Below are positions 51,274-58,689 of a DNA stretch of 64,000 bases, piece after piece. The DNA is from a virus. Where the stretch lies: positions 1 to 64,000 of the IMG/VR virus record IMGVR_UViG_3300013102_000008. One strand, given 5' to 3'. The notes beneath the pieces are model-generated. The model saw only the letters and a list, made by a program, of their open reading frames with translations, was not told the DNA's origin and did no database searches. Within the stretch, counting starts at the first letter, position 1, and each line of letters opens with the position of its first letter. The translations under genes and the position numbers were made by a program.

Positions 51274-51707
51274 GCCTCCAACGCGCCATGGTCGATAGTC
51301 ACCGATTCCACACGTTCCTTCTCCGCAGCTAACCGTTCCCTTTCCGCTTGTTCCGCTTTTAACTTCGGAATAATCCGCGACTGTATATAAGATATTACGA
51401 AGCCAGCGGTCAGTATCGGATAATCTCGCGATGGAGTATACGTATCGAATGCTTCGCGGAACACCTCGCTCATTAATGGAGCGCCGTAACGGTCGAGTTC
51501 ACGCTTAATCATTCCGCGTTCAACGTTCCAATTACGGAAGGGTAAGTATTCGTCCACTCCGTAACGCTCGCGATTTAAGTCCGCGAACATAACGAGTACG
51601 GTCGCAGTCGTCCACTTGTCGAGCGGAAGATTACGCCAATCCTTCGTATTAATGCGTGGTTTAGGTTCCGCTTTCTTACGTGGTGCGCGCGGTTTCTTTT
51701 CCACCAT
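51264..51707 (-). CDS. Lys/Arg-rich hypothetical protein, 147 residues
   Basis: The N-terminus is basic and low-complexity (EKKPRAPRKKAEPK) and the C-terminus is helical. 'LPLDKWTTATVLVMFADLNRERYG' forms the core. The frame is real by SD (AAGGAGGCG) and overlaps. Function unknown, possibly DNA-binding. Confidence 0.6.
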   Translation of the reverse strand: MVEKKPRAPRKKAEPKPRINTKDWRNLPLDKWTTATVLVMFADLNRERYGVDEYLPFRNWNVERGMIKRELDRYGAPLMSEVFREAFDTYTPSRDYPILTAGFVISYIQSRIIPKLKAEQAERERLAAEKERVESVTIDHGALEAWL

Positions 51708-52080
51708 AATCTAACGCCTCCTTCGCGATTAAATTACATCGGACTAATTCGGGATATCTTACGTCCCACCTGCTGACGTCTACTACTTCCTCTAACGCAC
51801 TTCTTAACCGCTCGACTTCTGTCTCCGCCGCGATCGCTCTCCGTATAGCGTGCGCCCATCCTTCGCGTGACTCTGCGATAAGTACCGCGTCAGATTCGTC
51901 AGGCCAATACTCCGCGTAATTAGTTCCGTGTTTAGGCGCCTTGATTAGCTGTTGCATGCCGAGATATCCACCGAATAACTGCCAAGTATCCGCGCCTTCC
52001 TCCGTGTACCAAGGCCCTTCCGTAGCTGCGTCGCATATCGCCAGGTCAGCGATTAAGTCACGTTTGATTTCCGTTGTCAT
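51676..52080 (-). CDS. Hypothetical protein, 134 residues
   Basis: The start at ATG 52080 is set by GGGGTGG. 'PWYTEEGADTWQLFGG' and 'SDAVLIAESREGWAHAIRRAI' resemble small phage proteins of unknown function that pair a beta sheet with a helix. Coupled at both ends. Confidence 0.6.
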   Translation of the reverse strand: MTTEIKRDLIADLAICDAATEGPWYTEEGADTWQLFGGYLGMQQLIKAPKHGTNYAEYWPDESDAVLIAESREGWAHAIRRAIAAETEVERLRSALEEVVDVSRWDVRYPELVRCNLIAKEALDYGGKETARTT

Positions 52081-52271
52081 TCTGAATACCACCCCATTCC
52101 GTTGATTATCGCGATACAAAGTATAAATACGATGATTGCCACAATAGCGATAATCATCAACTTCTTTGGTGCGTGATTATCCGGTATTCCCGCTGATGAA
52201 ACAATACCGGTAAAACCAGCCGCAAACGTCAGCAACCACGTTATCGCCGCGAAGAACATCTCCCAATTCAT
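52077..52271 (-). CDS. Two-span membrane protein, 64 residues
   Basis: Hydrophobic segments 'FFAAITWLLTFAAGFTGIV' and 'LMIIAIVAIIVFILCIAII'. ATG 52271 overlaps the upstream TGA (ATGA). Function unknown. Confidence 0.6.
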   Translation of the reverse strand: MNWEMFFAAITWLLTFAAGFTGIVSSAGIPDNHAPKKLMIIAIVAIIVFILCIAIINGMGWYSE

Positions 52272-52351
52272 TCCGCATCCTCCTCCGTTTCTTTAACTTC
52301 GTTCTGCTTACGATAATATTCGATGATTTCGTCTATACTTTTGAAACTCAT
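52268..52351 (-). CDS. Small acidic peptide, 27 residues
   Basis: GGAGGT precedes ATG 52351 and the end overlaps the next gene. Helical and Glu/Lys-rich. Could be a leader or small regulator. Confidence 0.45.
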   Translation of the reverse strand: MSFKSIDEIIEYYRKQNEVKETEEDAE

Positions 52352-52375
52352 TGTGCAATACCTCCGTTAAGTTAA

Positions 52376-53266
52376 TTATTTTTCACGAATTATTTCTGCA
52401 AGTGCCTCATTAATTTTACGTTCGATATTATGGTAATCGTCATATCTAATTCGTAATAATGGGATATTACTAATAGATGAATACTCGTCCTTACGCATGT
52501 CGTGTATTTGTTGACGTTTGAGTGCTCGAATCGCGTGTGCTTTACCTTTACCGGTGAAGTCTACCGGCTTGCTGTGATGTACACCGTCAAACTCAATAAA
52601 TAACGCGTGACTTCCGTCAGGATACGTTACTGCAAAGTCGTAAGATAATAATCCTCCGGAAATTCCTACTAGTTCTTCAATTTTCTCTTCGTGACTAAAC
52701 ATATATCCTAGAAATGTTAAGTAACTACGTATACGCCTTTCGCCTTTAGACATACTGCAGTAAGGACAGCGCGTTCCGCTAGCTACGCGGTATACTGTAG
52801 CACTCCATGAATGCTTACATTCTTCTTCATCACACATCCACCATACCTGATTCCCCGAGCTTGGCATTGTATTTTTCGGAGTGTTTTCTCCGTTTAGGGT
52901 AGGATGCCAAAGTTTAGATACTTCCGGATTTAGATTTGAGAGGTTATGTCCTTGTTCTGCCTTTGTTCTATTTGAGCGTTGTTTGGCGCACGACTTGCAC
53001 AAATCAAGTCCGCTTCTGCGGTTTCTTAATATATTGCTATGGGTTTGCTCCGGTACTTGTTTATGGCATATGTCACATACTTTCGTAAGCGTTATACAAC
53101 TGCACGGAGGAAGGTCTGCAACTTTGACGCGCATGGTGGTACCTCGCTGAACCGTTATTTTACCCCACTTCCCCATTTCCCGCGGGATTGGGTATCCTTT
53201 TGCTTCGAAGTGGACAACATTGTTAGGAGTTAACACGGTGTTGGTATATTCCTCTAGTATTGCCAT
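52376..53266 (-). CDS. Vsr-like endonuclease with zinc modules, copy 1
   Basis: A 296-residue protein. The N-terminal module has 'ITLTKVCDICHKQVPEQTHS'. A treble-clef pair follows ('CEHSW/CxxC' type: CDEEECKHSW ... CPYCSMSKGERRI). The Vsr/PD-(D/E)XK-like core is 'LFIEFDGVHHSKP'. A close paralogue lies at 59769-60674. Probably a freestanding homing-type endonuclease. ATG 53266 has GGTGG upstream. Confidence 0.75.
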   Translation of the reverse strand: MAILEEYTNTVLTPNNVVHFEAKGYPIPREMGKWGKITVQRGTTMRVKVADLPPCSCITLTKVCDICHKQVPEQTHSNILRNRRSGLDLCKSCAKQRSNRTKAEQGHNLSNLNPEVSKLWHPTLNGENTPKNTMPSSGNQVWWMCDEEECKHSWSATVYRVASGTRCPYCSMSKGERRIRSYLTFLGYMFSHEEKIEELVGISGGLLSYDFAVTYPDGSHALFIEFDGVHHSKPVDFTGKGKAHAIRALKRQQIHDMRKDEYSSISNIPLLRIRYDDYHNIERKINEALAEIIREK

Positions 53267-53355
53267 ACAAATCACCACCCTTCGTAATCAATTCGTAAAT
53301 ATCCGCCTACAATAATAATGTGCGCGAGTCCTCCGTAATCACACAAACGCGGAAA

Positions 53356-53691
53356 TTACTCCATTAACTTTGCGATGATGGCCGCGAGACATATCGCTTC
53401 GGGCGCTGTTCCCCACCCGCTAAATCCTCCGCATTCACATACGTAATCACCCGTTGAATTTATACAATCCGCTAAGCGCTCTACACTTACATAATGATCC
53501 GCGTTCATATGTTCCAGCACCGCCCACGCTGCGGAAATGTCCGAAGTGTAATGCGATACATGAACGCGGACTCCGTTTACCTCGCGGAACTGTCCGAACG
53601 TTTCCATTCCGAATACAACCTCCGCCACCCACGTGTCCCTCTCACGCGATCCCATTCCGTCCCACTTTGCGATGATTTCTTTACGTTTCAC
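53356..53691 (-). CDS. Hypothetical protein, 111 residues
   Basis: GTG 53691 follows GGAGGCG. 'KWDGMGSRERDTWVAEVVFGME' and 'DYVCECGGFSGWGTAPEAICLAAI' match the small DUF2591-type phage proteins of unknown function. One Cys pair may bind metal. Confidence 0.6.
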   Translation of the reverse strand: MKRKEIIAKWDGMGSRERDTWVAEVVFGMETFGQFREVNGVRVHVSHYTSDISAAWAVLEHMNADHYVSVERLADCINSTGDYVCECGGFSGWGTAPEAICLAAIIAKLME

Positions 53692-53738
53692 TGCGTCGCC
53701 TCCGTTTACTTATATTATTACCGCATGTGGATAACTCG

Positions 53739-54107
53739 TTAATCCTCCGTTATTTTACCGTCCCATTCCGCGAAACGATCGAGCGCCGATTGCTTACGTA
53801 GGATGGATTCCGCGTGTTTACGGTCGAGTTCCGCCAACCATTCGATATGTGCGTAATATCCACGAAACACTTCCTCCGCCATCTTGATGAAATCCGGATT
53901 ACTCGCGTCGTAGATGCCTTCTCCGTTGCTATAATCCTCCGAAAATACTCGCCTGAATCCGAATCGTTTACGCGGAAGATATAACGCTACCTCCGTATAC
54001 TTTCCGAGATATATGTTGTACATTTCGTCGATCTTAACGCGATACTCCGTGCCGTCCGGTGCTGTTACGGGAAACTTACGGACTGTTACGTTATTTGTGC
54101 TACCCAT
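53739..54107 (-). CDS. Hypothetical protein, 122 residues
   Basis: The N-terminal half is beta ('VRKFPVTAPDGTEYRVKIDEM'), the C-terminal half helical ('AEEVFRGYYAHIEWLAELDRK'). It overlaps the upstream gene by 22 bp. Function unknown. Confidence 0.6.
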   Translation of the reverse strand: MGSTNNVTVRKFPVTAPDGTEYRVKIDEMYNIYLGKYTEVALYLPRKRFGFRRVFSEDYSNGEGIYDASNPDFIKMAEEVFRGYYAHIEWLAELDRKHAESILRKQSALDRFAEWDGKITED

Positions 54108-54322
54108 TCGGACACCTCCGTTATTTTCGTATTGCGCGCTTTCTTAGCCTCTAATTCGGCAATGGCTTCGTTTAATTCTTCGCGCATCTCGTAAGCATCT
54201 CCTATCCACTCTACGAATTGATTTCCGGGAGTTCCTAGCGGTATTTGATTTCGTAAAACTAGGGATACAACGGCTTTCCCCGCTTGAATACGATGTGATT
54301 TAAAATAATATATAACCGCCAT
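54086..54322 (-). CDS. Hypothetical protein, 78 residues
   Basis: ATG 54322 has AGGGAGGGG upstream. The N-terminus is beta and the C-terminus is a coiled helix (MREELNEAIAELEAKKAR). Function unknown. Confidence 0.6.
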   Translation of the reverse strand: MAVIYYFKSHRIQAGKAVVSLVLRNQIPLGTPGNQFVEWIGDAYEMREELNEAIAELEAKKARNTKITEVSEWVAQIT

Positions 54323-54417
54323 CTTTCTTCGTCCCCTCCCTCGTTTAACTTGCGCCTAACTTTCGCCATGTTTCAGCGCCATGTTTCCGCCACCTACCGA
54401 TAACCCTCCGCCAGCCC

Positions 54418-54771
54418 TTACGCGTCTATTTCAACGGTAATCCTCGGCAATTTCGCACCATTACGCAGCGCATCCGTTAATTCCTCCGTTGTATCACGGA
54501 TCATCGCGACCAACTCCGCTAAGTCGGTGACTCCGCTATTGGCAACGGTGCGGATACGGACATAATCGATGGCCGACGCGAGTCCTCCGGAGTTAAGCGT
54601 AAAATACTTCGGGTCCTTCCATTCTTCGCGGAGTTCCGTAGATGCGCCTAATGTAGCGTCATACTTCGGCGCCTTCGTTGGATCAACGAGTTTACGCGTT
54701 AGGACGATGAAGTTATCGGCGTCTGCGGTGAGTGCGTGATTCGGCGTGAGTTTAACGTCTATTTGCGTCAT
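54418..54771 (-). CDS. Hypothetical protein, 117 residues
   Basis: The start at ATG 54771 is set by GGAGGTGAACGC and a TAATG overlap. It begins MTQIDVKLTPN, the same residues (and nearly the same DNA) as the polymerase leader at 41011. The product is alpha/beta with a C-terminal helix (VAMIRDTTEELTDAL). Function unknown. Confidence 0.6.
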   Translation of the reverse strand: MTQIDVKLTPNHALTADADNFIVLTRKLVDPTKAPKYDATLGASTELREEWKDPKYFTLNSGGLASAIDYVRIRTVANSGVTDLAELVAMIRDTTEELTDALRNGAKLPRITVEIDA

Positions 54772-55355
54772 TATGCGTTCACCTCCGTAATAGTGAGTCC
54801 AAGCGTTGTTAACGTATATGCGATTCCCTCCGCGAGTCCTGCGGAATAATCCGAACCGCTTATACACTTCGTAAACTCCGCGCGGATCGCATCGTGTGTC
54901 CGTTGCGTTTCCAGTTCCTCCGCGGACTTCTCGACGAGGTAACCGTTGACTAATGCGGAGAGTAGCGTTTCGAACGGGATTGATCGCAGGATATGTCCAT
55001 ACACCGCAATGCCTCCGCCTTCTTTACTACACTGAATTATCTCCGCGTCTGTATACTGTGCAATACGCATATTATCCAGTAATTGCGCGGTGTCCTGCGG
55101 AATGGTTACTAGCGTGATTGTGCGTTGATTAGGCGTTGCAGATTCGTTTGACATTTCGTAGCCTCCTTCGATTATTATCGTTCCTTTGTTTAATGAAGCG
55201 AACGCTACCGCTGTGGTGCGATCGTACGTGCGTCCTACGTACATTCCGTAGACATTACGCGATTTGATTAGCGTGTACATACCGGCACCTGCGCTCTCAA
55301 ATACGTTACTCGCGGATTCAATATCGGACTTACTTGCGGATTTAACAACGTTCAT
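54771..55355 (-). CDS. Hypothetical protein with probable internal start, 194/127 residues
   Basis: ATG 55355 follows AAGGAGG. A second, equally strong site, GAAGGAGG, lies seven bases before in-frame ATG 55154 with no stop between. Two products are therefore likely: full length and a 127-residue C-terminal form beginning MSNESATPNQ. The C-terminal part has 'SIPFETLLSALVNGYLV' and a helical end. Function unknown. Confidence 0.6.
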   Translation of the reverse strand: MNVVKSASKSDIESASNVFESAGAGMYTLIKSRNVYGMYVGRTYDRTTAVAFASLNKGTIIIEGGYEMSNESATPNQRTITLVTIPQDTAQLLDNMRIAQYTDAEIIQCSKEGGGIAVYGHILRSIPFETLLSALVNGYLVEKSAEELETQRTHDAIRAEFTKCISGSDYSAGLAEGIAYTLTTLGLTITEVNA

Positions 55356-55930
55356 ATTACGTTCCTCCTTCGGAAATATGTAATATAGTGCAAACGATTT
55401 GGCGCGATGATGGTGATTAATACATACGTGATAAAATTAACACTTGACATCTTCGGATTACTGTGTTATTTTATTGATCTTTTAAGTACTATAAAGAACT
55501 TAAGTACTATAAGACCTTAAGAACTAAGACCTTGATGTATTAATCACTAACGTTCTTAATACATCTACGCACCGGATAAAGTGCAATCCGATACGTAACG
55601 TGTATAACATATAAGGATTCGCGTAGATTTAAAGATAAAAGAGAAGATACACAACTACTACCCGCGCCGATTTCGCCTCGTCCGCCGTCCGCATCCTACG
55701 TAATCATCCGCCTATACGTTTTCTTCCGTAAAATTACCGCGTTTTAGCGATCCTACGCGTCAGGTGGAGTATTTGTTAACCCTACGTATTAGAATCGTTC
55801 TAGCACGCTAATTTTACGGTGATTCGTAAGGGAGCCGGAATTGATACGTTGAGGATGCGGATTAGAAAGCGTGATGACTTCGGTGGTACTCCGCTTACTT
55901 TTCGTTAGGTATAATAGTGCAAACGATTCA
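55356..55930. other. Repeat-rich intergenic region, candidate origin
   Basis: No gene. Contents: an inverted repeat GTGATTAATACA (55413-55424) with its complement at 55536-55547. Between them are three direct repeats of about 17 bp based on TTAAGTACTATAAGA (starts 55482, 55500, 55517) and a plus-strand promoter TTGACA-17-TATTTT (55444-55472). The sequence AATCGTTTGCACTAT (minus) flanks both ends of the gap (about 55387-55401 and 55914-55928). AT-rich between 55380 and 55650. Confidence 0.55.
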
Positions 55931-56962
55931 TTACGCAGCTACGGCGAGATCGAGCGACAACTCTCCGAAATCAACGCGTATAGGGAACGGTACTCCGATC
56001 GCTTCGCGCCATATTTCGAGTGATGGGCGCTTGTACCCGTAGCGTTCGTTATCCGCGTGTACTTCGTCTATACTGCGTTGATTAGCGAAGCACCAATACG
56101 TGAAGCTGCGAAACTCTTCCGAGGTGAGTCCGTTCTGTTGCGCCAGTTTGACGACTAGCGCGTCGAATGCGGACTGTTCGAGGTCAAAGCGTTGCCTATT
56201 CGCTTCGAACCATTCGAAAGGGTTAGCGTCGGATTTCGACGAGTTGAGCATCCGGGATAATGGCGACATGTTACCTACGTAAGTACCCCCGTGTCCGATT
56301 GATAACGGAATGAAGTGGTCGTCGCATGGCTTTGGTTTTTTACTAAAAACGCAAACCCCTTCCCAACTTTCTAATAAACTGTTCCTTTCCCCTTTATTCC
56401 ATTTAGACGGTAGTAACATTTGAGATGCTCTCCTGTGACTAATGAGCGCTCTTATATTTTCTTGATCCCGCCCTTTTACATAACACCTTTTACAACCTGC
56501 CTCTACCCCCGATCTACTTAGTTTATGTTTACAGAACTCTCTTATTTGCTTTATTTTTCCACATACTGTACAAGTTTTGTATACATACTTAAGGAGTGGG
56601 ATTAATTCGTAGTAGCGTGCATACCCGTAAATACCCTCATAGTAGCTATTCAAAACTGCACTTAGATGGAGGTAATCCTCACCTACTGGTAAAAGCGCGT
56701 AGCCCTCTGTAAAAGCTTCTCGAAATACAGAATCGCAGATGTCTTCACCATACTGTCCTATATAATTTTCGAAAGGCTCCGGCAATACGATCCTCTCGTA
56801 ATCATCATATGCGGTGTATATCTCTATTCCATTTCTTTCTATCGCCCTCTGCATTTCCGAGTGGTGTATACCTAGGGTTATTGCTACGCGGTTCCTTCGT
56901 ATACCTCCATCTAGCAATTCTTGAATCTCATCTAATAAATCATCAGTTCTGCGATAGCCTAT
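55931..56962 (-). CDS. HNH-type protein with N-terminal HTH, apparent ATA start
   Basis: About 343 residues from ATA 56962, which lies seven bases after GGGAGG. The first canonical start (TTG 56917) lacks an SD and would cut the leading helices. Residues about 10-40 form a DNA-binding helix pair (RRNRVAITLGIHHSEMQRAI). Zinc pairs CTVCGKI and CKRCYVKG follow (residues about 130-160). The HNH-like core is 'CDDHFIPLSIGHGG...NMSPLSRMLNSSKS'. The 5' two thirds (56330-56960) is AT-rich and CpG-poor and the 3' third is phage-like, so the gene looks chimeric. Confidence 0.7.
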   Translation of the reverse strand: MGYRRTDDLLDEIQELLDGGIRRNRVAITLGIHHSEMQRAIERNGIEIYTAYDDYERIVLPEPFENYIGQYGEDICDSVFREAFTEGYALLPVGEDYLHLSAVLNSYYEGIYGYARYYELIPLLKYVYKTCTVCGKIKQIREFCKHKLSRSGVEAGCKRCYVKGRDQENIRALISHRRASQMLLPSKWNKGERNSLLESWEGVCVFSKKPKPCDDHFIPLSIGHGGTYVGNMSPLSRMLNSSKSDANPFEWFEANRQRFDLEQSAFDALVVKLAQQNGLTSEEFRSFTYWCFANQRSIDEVHADNERYGYKRPSLEIWREAIGVPFPIRVDFGELSLDLAVAA

Positions 56963-56993
56963 TTAAATACCTCCCTCCGTTAATTTAATTCTC

Positions 56994-57038
56994 CTTACAT
57001 ATACATGTTGCCGGTCAGCACTCATCTCGCACACTTTT
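56994..57038 (-). promoter_or_regulatory. 45-bp regulatory element, copy 3 (HNH gene)
   Basis: AAAAGTGTGCG and GGCAACATGTATATGTAAG with the same spacing as the copies upstream of the sigma-like and dUTPase genes. It lies just upstream of the SD of the HNH gene. Confidence 0.65.
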
Positions 57039-57063
57039 GCGTAAATATATTTCCGCTGAACGC

Positions 57064-57094
57064 AAAAAAGCGCCCATCTCCGAAGAGTGAGCGC
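57064..57094 (-). terminator. Rho-independent terminator
   Basis: The minus strand GCGCTCACTC / GAGATGGGCGC with a UUCG loop, followed by TTTTTTG. It isolates the early operon from leftward transcription arriving from the par/ncRNA side. Confidence 0.82.
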
Positions 57095-57149
57095 ATTTAA
57101 TAGGAAGCTACGTGGATCGGCGGACGAATACGCTACACCTCCGAATACA

Positions 57150-57432
57150 TACGATTGATACCGCGATTAATATTAATAGTAACGGTAATATGCGTTTGAT
57201 TATGTGATTAATATCGTTGTTAATACTCCGATTAATCACGCAGTTAATCATAATGATAATACTATTATAATCATACGTTTGTTATTAATAACAATCATTT
57301 ACATAATTACAACGTTGATAATGTTATTAATATTATGACCAATACTACCATTAAATAACTATTAATTTTGTTGTAGTAATTAACATTATTTGTTATAATA
57401 TAATTAATACTAATATAGAGGAGATGATTGAT
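57150..57432 (+). promoter_or_regulatory. AT-rich par centromere-like array and parA leader
   Basis: A 280-bp AT-rich block of iterated ATTAAT/GTTAATAC-type words. It includes exact RTTRATAC matches at 57154-57161, 57219-57226 and 57403-57410, and a perfect palindrome TTGTTATTAATAACAA near 57280-57295. It ends in the parA SD (GAGGAG). Short repeats upstream of a ParA/ribbon-helix-helix operon typically form the centromere and promoter-operator. Confidence 0.65.
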
Positions 57433-58218
57433 ATGGCGGTAGTTTTGGCGGTATCCACGAATAAAGGCGGAGTATTAAAAACCTCGTTAACTACGAATCT
57501 CGCGGGCCTACTCGCGAAGGAATCGCGTGTACTCATCGTTGACGCGGATAATCAGGGGAATGTATCGTCGAGTTTCGGAAAGAATGCGGATCGGTATACG
57601 ACTAACTTATACGATGTACTCGTAAATGGAGTGCCGGCAGCGGACGCTATCGTTAACGTATATAAGAACATCGATATGCTACCGTCCAATGACGAAATGG
57701 CTTCGTTTGAGACGGATGTTATAACGGACATCGCGAAGTATAAGGATCTGTTCTTCCTCATGCGGAACACGCTCGCCAGTATACGCGATAGCTACGATTA
57801 CATCCTCGTAGATACTCCGCCTAATCTCGGGTTAGTTACGGGTAACGTGTTAACTTTCGCAGATCGCGTTTTAATACCGTTTCAGCCGGAGACATATTCG
57901 CAGCGGTCGCTAGTTAAGGTATTAAAGGCGATTGCTGGCGTACGGTTATCGCGCAACCCGGAACTGGCGATACTTGGCGTAGTGGGAACGCTAGTGGATT
58001 CCAGGACATCGCTACATGCCGAGTTGTTATCGGGATTACGTAAGAAATGCTTAGCGGAGGATATAAAGTGTTTTGATACGGTGATACCGCGATCCATACG
58101 ATATGCATCTGCGGTCGCATACGATGAGTTACCGGCTACACTTGCGGAAGCTAGGCCCGCGTTAATTAAAGCATATTCCGATTTACTAGCGGAAATAAAG
58201 GAGGAGTTAATGTGGTAA
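57433..58218 (+). CDS. parA: ParA-type partition ATPase
   Basis: A 261-residue ParA without an N-terminal HTH (type Ib). The deviant Walker A is 'STNKGGVLKTSLTTNLA', followed by 'RVLIVDADNQGNVSS' and 'YDYILVDTPPNLG'. ATG 57433 is preferred because GAGGAG lies nine bases upstream. The ATG at 57424 overlaps that SD. The stop overlaps the next gene's GTG. It segregates a low-copy replicon. Confidence 0.92.
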   Translation: MAVVLAVSTNKGGVLKTSLTTNLAGLLAKESRVLIVDADNQGNVSSSFGKNADRYTTNLYDVLVNGVPAADAIVNVYKNIDMLPSNDEMASFETDVITDIAKYKDLFFLMRNTLASIRDSYDYILVDTPPNLGLVTGNVLTFADRVLIPFQPETYSQRSLVKVLKAIAGVRLSRNPELAILGVVGTLVDSRTSLHAELLSGLRKKCLAEDIKCFDTVIPRSIRYASAVAYDELPATLAEARPALIKAYSDLLAEIKEELMW

Positions 58219-58631
58219 GAAAACGTAAGACTGCGATGGATTTCGATGCGGTTGCGGATAGTAATGTAATTAATATTGTACGCGAGGATATCGTTGATAC
58301 TGAGGATAATACGGATACTGACGTTGCTAATAAGATTAATACTACAGATGATACCGTTGTTGATACGGAGATTGTTATCAAAGATGAGAGTAAGGTTGAT
58401 ACTAAGCCTATAATTAATATTGATCACAACGTTAATCATAATAACGCTATCGACCACATACTTAATAATGAGCGCGTGAAATCTACGCGTGTTCAGCGTG
58501 GTTTATACTTGGATCGCGATATCGATGCGGTGCTGAGCCGGTTGTTGAAGAAAGGCGGGAAGGGCGCTAAGTCCGATATTATTAACGATTTGCTACGCGC
58601 TGCTTTTGTGGATAGAGGATTATTAAAGTAA
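58212..58631 (+). CDS. Ribbon-helix-helix partition partner (ParB/ParG-like)
   Basis: A 139-residue protein. The C-terminal 55 residues form a ribbon-helix-helix ('TRVQRGLYLDRDIDAVLSRL', 'KSDIINDLLRAAFVDRGL'). Residues 10-85 are disordered and Asp/Asn/Thr/Val/Ile-rich. The codons for this region contain four RTTRATAC words (58293, 58335, 58359, 58395) like those upstream of parA. GTG 58212 overlaps the parA end, with GGAGGAG upstream. It binds the centromere and stimulates ParA. Confidence 0.8.
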   Translation: MVRKRKTAMDFDAVADSNVINIVREDIVDTEDNTDTDVANKINTTDDTVVDTEIVIKDESKVDTKPIINIDHNVNHNNAIDHILNNERVKSTRVQRGLYLDRDIDAVLSRLLKKGGKGAKSDIINDLLRAAFVDRGLLK

Positions 58632-58645
58632 TACCGCTGTGGATA

Positions 58646-58681
58646 AGTAGCTTAAGGAGTTTCGCGCTTAAGTTACTTTTT
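58646..58681 (+). terminator. Terminator of the par operon
   Basis: AGTA-CTTAAG paired with CTTAAG-TACT, followed by a TTTTTG run, 15 bp after the partner-gene stop. Confidence 0.78.
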
Positions 58682-58689
58682 GAGTTCTA

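Noticed and set aside
55443-55930. Gene downstream of the rightward promoter TTGACA-TATTTT
   Set aside because: No open frame with an SD. The promoter, if active, would make a non-coding RNA or open the origin.
57882-58457. Leftward frame of 191 codons opposite parA and its partner
   Set aside because: Asn/Ile-rich low-complexity shadow of the AT-rich repeat codons. No SD and no recognisable domain.
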